DNA from: Allacma fusca
Lineage: Eukaryota > Arthropoda > Collembola > Symphypleona > Sminthuridae
DNA length: 64,000 bases
Assembly: GCA_947179485.1 (NCBI GenBank)
Contig: OX359246.1
Span: 9,052,001 to 9,116,000 of the forward strand
Direction of reading: 5' to 3'
Shown: positions 1 through 10,071 of the stretch, piece by piece
Numbering within the stretch: position 1 is the stretch's first letter
How the letters are laid out: each line of letters starts with the position of its first letter
Notes under the pieces: model-generated
What the model was told of the DNA's origin: nothing
Databases searched by the model: none
The model's input: only the letters and a program-made list of their open reading frames with translations
Made by a program: the position numbers and the translations under genes

Positions 1-172
1 TCTGCAATTTCGGATTTTCTGATTCAGACCAGGTTTCACATACGTATAAAATGTCGGAAGCAATTTCTTCTACGTCTTTTGGGATTAAGTTATTGAAGTT
101 TGTTAAACCGTCGCAGTTCCATAAAGAGATTGTTGTTGATCTTATTGATTGTGTTAAGGGCGAGGCGTCTTT
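1..172 (-). CDS. LINE ORF2, N-terminal start of endonuclease domain (partial, runs off left edge)
   Basis: Reading the minus strand directly after the ORF1 stop codon, an open frame continues to the window edge. It contains the stretch LWNCDGL, then ILYVCETW. This is the usual opening of the APE-type endonuclease of non-LTR retrotransposon ORF2 (W-N-x-x-G-L, then a conserved E-T-W metal-binding motif). The frame is the same as that of ORF1, separated from it only by a TGA, and no ATG is visible in this frame before the endonuclease motif. The reverse transcriptase would lie left of the window. The endonuclease nature is seen in the motif; the clade is not determined. Confidence 0.75.
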
Positions 173-874
173 TCATTGGTTTTGTTTCGGGCGAAGTCCA
201 GGAATCTCTTTGATTTGAACTATTTCTAATCCATCAGATTCGTAATAGGTTTCTTTCCCTTTCGGAGATCTTGTAATTAGAAATCGGTTAGCATAGATGT
301 GTGCTTTGTTCTCAGGATGCTTTGAATTGTATTCTTTCTTTCTTTCCACCAGCTTGCTTATTATTTTTAGTTGCTGAGGATTGAGATCGTCGTTAATCCA
401 GACTGTTCGTTCCGTCAGAGTTTTTCGTTTGCTCCGGACCTTGTTGGCTTCCGAGAGGTTTTTGAATTTGCACTTGATGAGGGGCTTTCTTGCTGGCGCA
501 TCTGACTTAGTTTTCGGAACGATAATTTCGCAGCTGAAGGACAGGTTTTCGGTTATCTTCATTTTTTCCTTGAGGAACGAATTAACTACAGCTTTTGCTT
601 GGTTCGAGTTTGAGTGATCTGTGATTTTGTCCAGGCCGGATACAATGAGGTTATTCTTTCTGTTATTTGGTTGGTTGAAAGTTGAATCATTTTTGGAATT
701 TATGAGTTGCTTTTTGAGCTTTTCGATTTCTTTTTTGAGGGATTCATTCTCTTGTTCCAGTTGCTGTAAACGGATTTCAGTATTTGCCATGAAGTCCTTT
801 ATGTCTCGGTTCTCGGCTCTCCCGCCGCGGCTTGACGATTGACTCGAGTTGGTCTCTGCTTTGCTTCCGGGCAT
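173..874 (-). CDS. LINE ORF1 protein (coiled coil plus RRM-like domain)
   Basis: A 233-residue basic protein. Residues about 30-62 form a heptad-rich coiled coil (LQQLEQENESLKKEIEKLKK). They are followed by a basic segment and a domain starting RKNNLIVSGLD that looks like the first strand of the RNA-recognition fold in LINE ORF1 proteins. The C-terminal third is rich in K/R and would bind nucleic acid. The family role is an RNA-binding chaperone that coats the retrotransposon transcript, with trimerisation through the coiled coil. The frame is fully open, so the copy may be young. The stop TGA is followed in the same frame by the ORF2 endonuclease. The identification rests on architecture and on the adjacent endonuclease, not on a database match. 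Confidence 0.8.
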   Translation of the reverse strand: MPGSKAETNSSQSSSRGGRAENRDIKDFMANTEIRLQQLEQENESLKKEIEKLKKQLINSKNDSTFNQPNNRKNNLIVSGLDKITDHSNSNQAKAVVNSFLKEKMKITENLSFSCEIIVPKTKSDAPARKPLIKCKFKNLSEANKVRSKRKTLTERTVWINDDLNPQQLKIISKLVERKKEYNSKHPENKAHIYANRFLITRSPKGKETYYESDGLEIVQIKEIPGLRPKQNQ

Positions 875-1430
875 GGTTGATTTGTTTTTTCTTCTTATGA
901 TTTTTCAAGATTAAAAATCTTTCGTCGGTTAGTAATAAATGAATGCACTTTTCCTCCCGGTGTGGTCGTCACATGAAATAATATTTGTACATTCAGCTTT
1001 AGTTACGAGTATTGTCGGTTATCCCTAAGGAGTTGATATCTCCAAAAGTTTTAAAGATATTTCTCCTCTCAATTGTCAAATCAATATATTTAATGCCACT
1101 TACTTTGGGGCAACCCCTGGTCCGACTCTCGCCTTTGGTTTACCAAAAATCTAACTTTACGGACTGAACCGTCTGTCGGACCAGGGGCCAGCTATGGTGA
1201 TGACTTGAAGAGGATTTTATGTATGTCACTGCTAATGATTTTCCCGTAATCACTTATGTCTTAACTGAATTGTCTTTACTTAAGGATTAAAAACTGTCAA
1301 ACTGGTTCCCCAGGGGAAATAAAGGCTTCGGATTCGACTAGGAGTATTTTTTCCAGTTTTATGTGCCCCCGACTCCTTATTTTTAATTTCCTAAAAAATT
1401 TAAATTGGGAGGATCAGAAATATACGTGCG
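875..1430 (-). other. Probable LINE 5' untranslated region / unassigned
   Basis: No open frame. It lies immediately upstream of LINE ORF1 on the minus strand and before the duplicated spacer that begins near 1440, so the 5' end of the LINE must lie between about 900 and 1430. A 13-bp perfect inverted repeat is present at 1114-1126 and 1175-1187. Confidence 0.4.
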
Positions 1431-1439
1431 TTTAAATCA

Positions 1440-2345
1440 CAGTTCAAATGTACGTGTGTGTAATTAGTTTTAACGATTAAATGCATACAGTCTTACGATT
1501 CATAAACTTATATGCTACTTCAATTGTTTATAGTCAAATTGTCATCTACATACATAAAGCATAAAAGCACATGCAGTGGAGAGCATTTAGCGTTACTTTT
1601 GAAACTTGGAAAAATTTTGACACGACAATTTATTATTTTTCTGGTGTAGCTACAGATTAAACCTAATACCCACAATTATTAATCATCGTTATTCAGGGTA
1701 AAAAATTATTGGATCGGTGTTGACATAATGGAAACACATTTATATATTTACGAGTGATTGTACAGTATGAAGGTATCAAAGGACGATTTCATGTGTTGTT
1801 TCATCTATAGTGTCATCATTACGAATCTCAAAGAAAATCCATCATTACTTTAATGTTGTTTTACTTGAAAAAATCGCTTGTTACAATTATAAATGGGAGC
1901 GTATAAATACGGAGCAAAGGTGTGGGGTGCATGGAATTTTTGGAAGAGTATTGTAAAGAAAATTGGCGCTATAACCAATAGCCTACAAAATAGGTAGGCT
2001 CAGCCGTCGTAGAATTATAGGTATATTTGGGGGCTACTGAAGAATGTCGTGCTCACTTAATGACATATTTGACAGGTAAAACTTAAATTTAAAAACAACC
2101 TTCGCCTTATACTTTTGCGTTGTCGTTGTATGTATTATGGTGCATACGAGTCCTCAAAAGGTTTCTCATTGATTTGAGCTGGAAACCTCACAACCTCAGT
2201 TCCAAAGTGGAAACTCAATCAGCTATTTAGTTTGTAAATTCTAAAATGCTACCTGCCATTTGACCAACGTCGTAAAACTTTAATTTAGGCGCGATTTGTG
2301 GGGCAAAATAACACGTGAGATCAACAAACTATTCTGTTCTTAGGA
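1440..2345. repeat. Duplicated spacer, copy 1
   Basis: No gene. The segment aligns along much of its length with 9105-9990 and 15780-16100. Shared landmarks include TTAAATGCATACAGTC (1477 / 9137), GGTGCATGGAATTTTT (1925 / 9377), CTACAAAATAGGTAGG (1984), TCAGCCGTCGTAGAATTAT and the motif ACTATACTCAAACTATATTTC near 2360. In the better-preserved copy this spacer follows the WAP peptide gene, so this copy is probably the remnant of another array unit whose gene part was lost or replaced by the LINE to its left. Confidence 0.7.
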
Positions 2346-2582
2346 TCTTTGGCCAGGGTAACTATACTCAAACTATATTTCATTATAGACACACCTACAT
2401 CACTATATCACAAACTATATTATCATGATCCCAATCCCAATCACCCGGAATTTGAGGCAGGGTTTCTGATTATTGAAGAACCATTGAAAATCGAGCTATT
2501 TCGACAAATGATGATCAGTGACTTGTTGCTTCAATGTGTTGTTAGGATGCAATCCTCCCAAAAGTATACTAATTAAATTATA

Positions 2583-2670
2583 CCGTTAGCTAAATTCTAA
2601 AAAGTACCATTTTCATTTAAAAAGCATACGTTACGAAATGAAAATGGTACCTTTTAAAATTTAGCCAACG
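2583..2670. mobile_element. Short foldback (palindromic) element
   Basis: The arms CCGTTAGCTAAATTCTAAAA and its near-complement TTTTAAAATTTAGCCAACG pair over about 35 bp around a short centre. The paralogous sequence near 20930-20950 (TTAATTAAATGATATAGTC) lacks it and joins the two flanks (AATTAAATTATA and ATATAGTCC). This indicates an insertion into an AT-rich target. No coding capacity. Confidence 0.55.
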
Positions 2671-2689
2671 ATATAGTCCCTCGGACGAA

Positions 2690-3125
2690 AATTGTGACGA
2701 AATTAATTCGAAAATTAATTAGATTAATATTAAAAACCATATCTTCGTATATATGTATTCAATTTGTTTATCCCAGGTACATACATATGTGTATGTATGT
2801 ACCTTAATAACGGCTGGAGAGTTCTAATTAGAAGTACAGCAAAATAATTTATTAAATAATCAAATGTATATATTCCAGTGTGCAGATAGATCCTAGGAAA
2901 TTTGGCCTTCGAAATCACTGTGACTGAAGGTTAATTGAACCGGTTGGGATAATAACTAAAATATTTCAACTGGGGAACCCAATGCACTTGAAAATTCCAA
3001 CCAGTATTTTCGATTCTTGAAAATAAGTAGCATCTAACAATTAACTAGGATAGTAAGTTGAAGTTGATTATTATTTGTTATATACTAAATTTTTACAATG
3101 CTCCTGTGGGATCCTAAAAAACAAA
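2690..3125 (+). repeat. P-glycoprotein upstream region, duplicated copy A
   Basis: Aligns with the upstream region of the intact transporter gene, which is now split by insertions into 23225-23318, 24801-24975 and 28525-28665. Shared landmarks are GAAAATTAATTAGATTA, GTTCTAATTAGAAGTA, AGATAGATCCTAGGAAATTTGG, GGTTAATTGAACCGGT and ATTTTCGATTCTTGAAAATA. This copy has neither the hAT nor the Merlin insertion, so it serves as the empty-site reference for both. It probably contained the ancestral promoter, but no core promoter element can be assigned. Confidence 0.75.
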
Positions 3126-4563
3126 GTGTTAACAGATAATTGGTTTTAAAACACTCAATAAATGTAACATTAACATTAATGTACATATATGTACTGTTAA
3201 GATGTAAAGTTTCCATGAAAAATGCGTTAGGTACTTGTTCTAACTAAATATTATTGGTTCAGATAAAAACTAAAGTAAATACTGGAGGTGGGCACGAAGG
3301 CGCTCACCTCCGTAAAAACCACGTGCCTCCGAAGGCACAGGGAGGAGAGTAATTTTGGAACCAGAGCTAATAAGAAGCAAGGGATCGTGCGTGAGATAAG
3401 AACTTTACTGTGTAACTATAGCTCCTTATTGAGTGATTACCTTGCGGAACCGTACTCGAACTCGTACTCGAAATCGAAGCATCGAGTATGGACTCCAATC
3501 CAAGGTACTCGTACTCGCCACATATACGAGTACTCAGGAAAATACTTGAAATAAGCGACCGAGTTCCAGTTCAGAACCCGAACTTGTTTCATACTCGCGA
3601 GTACGGAACTGTAAATACCGAAATCCCGTACTCGTACTCGTGCCGTGACTCGAGTCTTCATACTCGAGTATTTAATAATAACAAGACCACAATTGAACAG
3701 TGATTTTTTTTAGATTCATTTAATTTCTCACAAATAATTCCCCCAAAATTTTAAATTGAACATGCAGTTGGTAAAGTGTCTCTGTAAATTTTCAATCAAT
3801 TCAACTACGCCTGTCGAAGAGTTTGTGTTAATATGTTCAGCCAGTAGAATTAACTAATTGTTTTAACTTCAATAGTAATGTACTAAATGGAGAGAGATTA
3901 TACTTTGAAACCTGAGAGAGTCGTGACTGGTGGATACAACGATTTTTTGTGACAATTTCATATTAGCGCCTTCGTCTCTTTACTGGAAATTCAAAAGTTT
4001 GCAACACTTGTGTGCACGTGTACGCGTACTCGTATATTTAGCATGTGGTACTCGAACTCGAACTCGATAACCCTTATGAGTATTTTTATTGGACTCGTAC
4101 TCGTTTGATACTCGTACTCGTAAGTATGTGAAAAATCGTTACCCGTACTCGAAACCCATTTCAAGTATCGAGTATTCACAAAAATTTGACCGTACTCGAC
4201 TCGAACTCGTACTCGTACTCGATACTCGCCGGTATACTCGAACTCGATAAGGAGCTATATGTGTAACCATCCTACGCATTATATCATTAAAGGTATACGT
4301 GTGAGAATAACTTACTATATCAACATACGCACTTATTTCGCGTATCTTGAGACCACACCCGAAATCCCTCACTCCAAGTGTGTGAACCTCTACTTTTGCT
4401 ACATTTTCCCCATCAACTCACTCTCTCTTGCTATCCCATTATTTTTCCTATTTTATTCCTTATTCGCTCTCTTTATTTAATTCCCCTTATTTTCTTCTAT
4501 AATCCTTCATAAATTCATAATCACATAATTACGAACCACGCTACAAACAATTAAATAACAAAA
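3126..4563. other. 1.4-kb insert absent from the intact P-glycoprotein gene
   Basis: In the intact gene AAAAAACAAC runs directly into GTGACCACACGAAAC just before the start codon. In copy A the same flanks are separated by this segment. AGTG occurs at both edges, which could be a short target-site duplication, but clear terminal repeats were not found. It contains the complete hAT-type element 3417-4259. The rest shows no convincing gene. Confidence 0.45.
3417..4259. mobile_element. Non-autonomous hAT-type element (TATAGCTCC family)
   Basis: The termini TATAGCTCCTTAT and ATAAGGAGCTATA are perfect inverted repeats, and the element is flanked by the 8-bp duplication TGTGTAAC at 3409-3416 and 4260-4267. 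Both ends are filled with iterated ACTCGT / CGAGTA motifs in mixed orientation. The interior has no transposase. An 8-bp duplication with short TIRs is diagnostic of the hAT superfamily. It is related in ends and motif to 14789-15764. The short open frames across it are produced by the motif arrays and are not genes. Confidence 0.9.
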
Positions 4564-4592
4564 GTGACCACACGAAACAAACCTCAGCCACC

Positions 4593-7565
4593 ATGCGTGT
4601 CGAAAAGTAACAGAACAAATTGACAGCATATATTCATATGAAAGTACAAAAAATCTTATGACATTTCCGAATATTTTGTCAACTTGCTGGAAAACAAATA
4701 TACTTTTTTAAAGGGACAAGATAGCTGACCAAGAAGGCATGGAAACTTCGGAAAAGTCCTTGGAGCCAATTCGATTTGTAAGAATATACAGAATCAGCTT
4801 GATACAATACAAATCATAAGTTTTTCCTCTCCTCTTTCAACCAGGGAACTCAAAGCCAGGCAATCACAAACGCTCTTAATGCTAAATTTAATGAAGTGGA
4901 TTTTCTATGGATTTGCAACAATACTGCTTTATCACAATGGGGGAGAGACTCACCCTCTTATTGGGAATCTTAGCAAGCCCTTAAAATGGGAGTACAGTAT
5001 TTTCCATTACCAATATCATTTTGGGGTCTATGGCGCAACGTATGGTTAAAAGGGAGCTTGGAGAGATCGAATGCAATGGATCATCCCCCGCTGTCTCACC
5101 ATCATCGGAACAGCCACCAGTCGAATCAACCAACTTGTAATTTCAAGTAAAATAAAAAAAATAGAAAATGAATTCCAGTGTTAATGGTTCCTATATTCTT
5201 CTCTATAAAGCGTAAGGATTTATACAATTTGTTATGGGATATGTTTTCGTTTCAATATTTAACCCCGTCGCGGAAAAGACAGTAAGTGATGCAATCACGA
5301 AAAAAACAAATGATTGCAAACAGAGCTGCGTTCGGGTCAAGTAAATTGAGGATCCGAACTTGAACTTGACCTGCACTTGAACTAGCAAGTATTAATTTGC
5401 ATGGACACGAACTTGGTATTTTGAATCTTGTATTATGTATGTAAGTATTTGACCATTCAAGTAATTTTAACCAAGTATATTTTGAGCTACCTGAACTTGA
5501 AATAATACCTGCAATTCGGTTCCAAAATTGTGTAACCCGAACTTGAACCTGAACTTGAACCCGAACTTGAACCTGAACTTCAACCCGAACTTGAATTTCA
5601 AGTATTACAAGTAATTTTTTAAAATATAAAACTTCATACTTTAATTTCTGCAACACAACGAAAATTACATTTTACGAAACAAATTGTGGTGAATATTTTA
5701 ATAAAACAAAAGATTGATGTTAAGAAGTTATAGTGAGGTGGTCATATTTATTCTACATAATTACAAACAAACTGATTGCTGCAGCTATTATTACGCATCC
5801 CCCAGTATTATTTGTACTACCGCAGTAGCTCTCATTGTCAGCTTGAGATAATCGTCGCATTTCTTAAATTTCAACCATCCCTTTATGCAAAGACAAGCAC
5901 GAACGGTGTCTGATAACATTAACAGACGATATTTGAAGAAGCGAACACCATTTATAAAAAATCCAATAATTAAAAATTATAAGTACTTAATTTCAGTAAT
6001 TAAATTCATAATGATTCTTTACTCCCATTATATGTAAAATCTTGATGGGCAATTGTAGAATTGAATTTCCTCTCAATCTCCGGTTTTGCAGAATGACCAT
6101 TTTCTGTTAATTCTATAATATTATTTCTGAGCACGAGAACTCATTTGTATATAAAAAAATAAATGTACTTACAATACCCGTGTACTATGAAGTGTGAATC
6201 CGAAAGCAAACGGAACCCTCGTCTAGTCCTTATCCTCCAAACATTGCGGAGTAATGCGTATGCTTAACGAGTCCGTAACGTTTTCATTGTGAGCGCGAAA
6301 GCAGCTCGTTCTCGGGAAAAAGTATGACTGAACCGGTGGGGCATTTGAAAAATCGTTTTATTGAGAATCAAAATACTTGAAATAACGAGCAGCATAGCCA
6401 CCGCCTGCGTCGGTGGAAGCATGCTATGTAATGTAATGGGAGAGGACGCGGAGCGGCAATTGTAGCTAAAGCCAAAGCGTGCTGCGTTGCGTGCCGTGTG
6501 CTTGTACATACATTGCATTACTTATAGCAAAAGCGCTTTATGGCATTGTAAACTCGCAAGCCTAAAAAGCGCGTTGAGGAGGGAGCGAAGATTTAAAAAT
6601 GTTCCCTCTTCCACTGTCATCATCATCTTCAAATTATAGTATTTAAATACTTGCATTTACACGTTCGGGTGCAGGTATTCTATGAGCTCAGATTCGCACT
6701 TGCAAGATATTTTGATGCAAGTATAATTTCTCAACCTGCACTTGCAATTTACCCGACTTGAATTACCAAGTTCGGATTCCCCTTTTACTTGTACCTGACC
6801 CTATTTATCACGTACATTTAAAAGCTCAACCCGAACTTGACCCGAACTTGACCCGACTTGGTACGTGTCAAGTAATACTTGTACTTGAGCGCAGCTCTGA
6901 TTGCAAAAGAGTATCTATTTTTATTGCAGCTCTGTAGAGCTGAACTTTGAGTTATTCATTAACTTTATATGTTTGGGCCCTGAGAACGCAATATTTGATT
7001 TGCACAGATGATATTTAACTACAATGAATCCCCATGTAATTTGCTACAATCCCAGCATCCTGAAATATTTTTATGAATACTAGGCTACTCATGCAAAAAT
7101 GATAATGAGAAATTATTTTTTCCGCATCTTGACACGTTTGATCCCCTAGCTCAATTTCCTGTTCTAACGGGGTCATGTTCACAATTATCAACGAATGGAC
7201 TTGTGTGATAGCTCCCCGGAAAGAAGATAAATTGTCTTACATACATCCGTCGAAATATATTTCAGGAAACATTTATGCTTAAATAAACAACCGTTGAATT
7301 CAAAACCCGCTTCTGACTTTCTTTACATCCGTGGACATCATAATGGAATTTTGTTTGGAAAATCTGGGACAGAATTTGTTACAAAACTGGGGGAATCGAA
7401 TATTTTGAGTTGCTTCTTCAAGCAGGTTAGGGAACATAAAATGAGAATGAAATACCCCGTAAATATACAGGAAGTCTTCAAGTATTGCAGGAAATTGTAT
7501 TAGCATTATTGTTAAATATATTTGATTGCAGAAGTTCTTAAACATCTCAATCGCTTGAAAAGCTA
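4593..7565 (+). pseudogene. P-glycoprotein pseudogene, copy A (5' fragment)
   Basis: Recognisable parts of the intact ABCB gene at 28699. Exon 1 begins with ATG at 4593 and a GT donor, exon 2 spans 4714-4777 with a 9-bp deletion, exon 3 runs from about 4922, and part of exon 4 lies at 5216-5281. The exon 3 acceptor, CAG in the intact gene, reads CAA here. Indels near 4970-4990 break the first membrane helix with a stop. Exons 5 and 6 are gone: sequence jumps from intron 4 to intron 6 (6908-7531). A hAT element sits at that junction. A stub of exon 7 (7532 on) then ends and the upstream region of the WAP peptide gene begins. It cannot encode a transporter. Confidence 0.85.
5321..6899. mobile_element. 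Non-autonomous hAT-type element (CAGAGCTGCG family, 1.6 kb)
   Basis: Starts CAGAGCTGCG and ends CGCAGCTCTG, flanked by the 8-bp duplication ATTGCAAA at 5313-5320 and 6900-6907. The ends carry arrays of CAAGTT / AACTTGA / CCGAACTTG motifs (5330-5620 and 6640-6890). The central part (about 5650-6600) has no convincing gene. The element has the same end type and motif as 18486-19485. It sits exactly at the deletion junction within P-glycoprotein pseudogene A. The duplication is intact across the junction, so the deletion came first. Confidence 0.9.
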
Positions 7566-8047
7566 TATATCTTCTAAGAATTTGAAGATGTTTAAGAAAT
7601 AAAATAACCTAGTTATTCCCAGAAAGTTTTCGAGTTTACAGTAAACAAATTTGCAAACCAGGAAATTAGTATTTGTCAAATGAAAGAAATGGCTGTGTAC
7701 AATGCTGAATAAAATTAATTTATATCTCCACGTGGTGTTTTGATACTTTGAAGTGAAGTCTGCTATACAAATGTATGTGCATTATTTATTTTTATAAACA
7801 ATAGGTTCTATACTTCACTTCAAGCAAGGTGAATTGTCATTGAGTCAATGCTACTAAAATATAATTATACTGTAGATACATTCTAACTCATTAATACGAT
7901 CCGTGTTCAGTACTACAGCAAGACAGCGAGCAGTAAACAATATTAAGCGGTATCCGTATTTGTATTGTCCTTACAAAATCGTTTCAGTGAAAAATTTGCT
8001 TCATAAAATAAGCCCTTAAACCGGTATAAAAAGAATTTTCTTCCAAA

Positions 8048-8939
8048 ATGAAGATCTTCGGTTTGACAATTTGTCTTCTGATTTCATCCTTGACCATGGT
8101 GATGTCTGGCATTCCTCCAAACGGTGAGTAAACAATAAATTCGACTACTGTCTGCAATACCTCTACGTCATAGGGAAAAGTCAATTGGATGGTGTTAGTC
8201 CAGAAGTAGTACACACATTTAACCCCTAAATGAAAAATTATATCTTTTGAAACGTCGGGTTAACCCCGAATCAAATTTAAAATTAGTTGGGTTTCCAAAT
8301 TTTAACCGGACTTTTTTGAAAATGCGGAAATTTTTGTTACATTGGTTGAAAAAAACCTTTATTCTGTTCATGGATTCCCAATTATTTCCCAAAGTAAAAA
8401 ACTAAGATAAGACCCACCAGGAACATATTTTTAATTAAAATAAATTAATACAGTCCTAAATTCGATATTTTAAATTTATAATATTATTATTTAATAATAT
8501 TAATATTGTCAAATTGAATCTAAATTCCGTGCAATCCCTGCACTTGACCGACATGAGAAAAACTTGGACAAAATTATCCGTGACAAAATGCTTCCAAAAG
8601 ATTTTAATTTATAATAAAAATTGTGTCAAAGTTAATATAACAGTTGCATTGAAATGTCATGCATGGTTCTGTGTGTACTATTTCAAAAGGGAGCATTTTA
8701 GTTATTTTCAAACATTATATCCACTGCTCACTGTAAAAGTTATTAATACAGTCTATTTATTATGTTTATCTGTTTAACTTGCCTAATTAAAATTTACAGA
8801 AATTAAAAGATGCCCCGGATATAAAGAAGTAGCATGTCCTGGCCCAGCGCGTCTCAACTGTCAAACCAATACCGAATGTGCTAGTCGTGGTGGTGGAATT
8901 TGTTGTCTCAAGGAATGTGACGTTGAATGCGTTCGATGA
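8048..8939 (+). CDS. Small secreted WAP-domain peptide, copy 1 (intact, two exons)
   Basis: Exon 1 is 8048-8123 (donor GTGAGTAA) and exon 2 is 8800-8939 (acceptor TTTACAG). The intron is phase 1 and the product is 71 residues. Residues 1-20 (MKIFGLTICLLISSLTMVMS) are a signal peptide. The mature part holds eight cysteines with spacing C-x6-C-x7-C-x5-C-x6-CC-x3-C-x3-C, the four-disulfide-core pattern of WAP domains. Family members are secreted protease inhibitors or antimicrobial peptides (crustin or waprin-like); which applies here is unknown. The start is the first ATG before the signal peptide and is conserved in copy 2. The gene lies just downstream of P-glycoprotein stub A and upstream of the duplicated spacer. 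The WAP assignment is well supported by cysteine spacing; the biological role is inference. Confidence 0.87.
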
Positions 8940-9104
8940 GAGGAAAAATTTGTTTCAATCAAACATGTCTTGGAAATATGTCTACAATTTTATTATGTGA
9001 GGCTTGTAACCGATGATATTTTCATTGAATTATTGCTTACATTACACATTTTGCAGATATTTATTATTGTTTGTCAATCACGGGTTAAAGGGGTAAGTCA
9101 TTGC

Positions 9105-10070
9105 AGAAATGATTGGAAGTTTTCAAAAATTTTAATGATTAAATGCATACAGTCATAAGACTCATAAACTTATTTGTTGCGTCAACTGTCTACCATCAAA
9201 TTGGCCGTAGTGCTATTGTTACGAATCTCAAAGGAAAATCAATCATTACTTTTATAAGGGATATTTTACATGAAAACGTCGCATCCGTAACACTTAATAA
9301 ATGCAGTGCAAAGGTGTCCGCCTATCTTACATGTATCTATGTGTAGGCCTATTCTTACAATTAGACTATTTGGAGGGTGCATGGAATTTTTTAAAGAGAC
9401 TTGTAGGGAAAATAGGGTGTAGAAATATACGCTAAAACCTAGAACCTACAAAATAAGTAGGATCAGCCGTTGTAGAATTATATGTATATGTATATATTTG
9501 TAGGCTACTGAAAAATGTCATTTATTGGCATATATGTACAGTATGATCGGTAAAATTAAAAAACATTCTTAGCCTGGTACTTTCACATTGATCGTGTTAT
9601 GAGGAATTTGAGACGTCAAAAGTTCGTCTGATTTCACATGGATTTACGCTGGGAACCTCAACCTTTAGAGTTTTAAATATTTGTTCAAGTGGAAACTCAA
9701 CCGTTTGAGTAGAAATTCGAGTTTGAGCACAATTTACAGTTAAAACGGGTTTTACTATGAGATATTTCAACCAGTCAATGCATTCATAATTATCTTGTTT
9801 AGCTGACTAAATATAATAAAATGTTTCTTATTGTATTTATTTTGTGAATTCTTAAATTTTACATGCCGTTTGACAAACGTTGTTCTAATTCACTAATTCC
9901 GGTGAAAAACAGCGTAAGATCGACATACTAGTCTACTCTTATAATGGAGCCTTTGGCCAAGGTAACTATACTCAAACCAAAGGTGTACGCCTATCTTACA
10001 TATACATAGGTCTATTTGTAGGCTATTTATAGCTTTCAAGGAATTTTTTAAAGAAGCTTATAGACAAAAT
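9105..10070. repeat. Duplicated spacer, copy 2
   Basis: Follows WAP gene 1. Matches 1440-2345 and 14640-16000 in long blocks such as TTAAATGCATACAGTC, GGTGCATGGAATTTTTTA, CCTACAAAATAAGTAGG, TCAGCCGTTGTAGAATTATA, GTAAGATCGACATACTA and CTCAAACCAAAGGTGT. It ends at about 10070, where sequence matching P-glycoprotein exon 3 starts. No gene is seen in it. Confidence 0.7.
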
Positions 10071-10071
10071 A

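Noticed and set aside
381-842. Plus-strand frames of 73-78 codons
   Set aside because: Shadows of LINE ORF1 on the opposite strand.
3488-4372. Several Arg/Val/Tyr/Ser-rich open frames
   Set aside because: They are translations of ACTCGT-type motif arrays in a hAT element; composition is that of the array, not of a protein.
8025-8033. TATAAAAAG before WAP gene 1
   Set aside because: Only about 20 bp before the start codon, so transcription would begin inside the coding region; more likely part of the leader.
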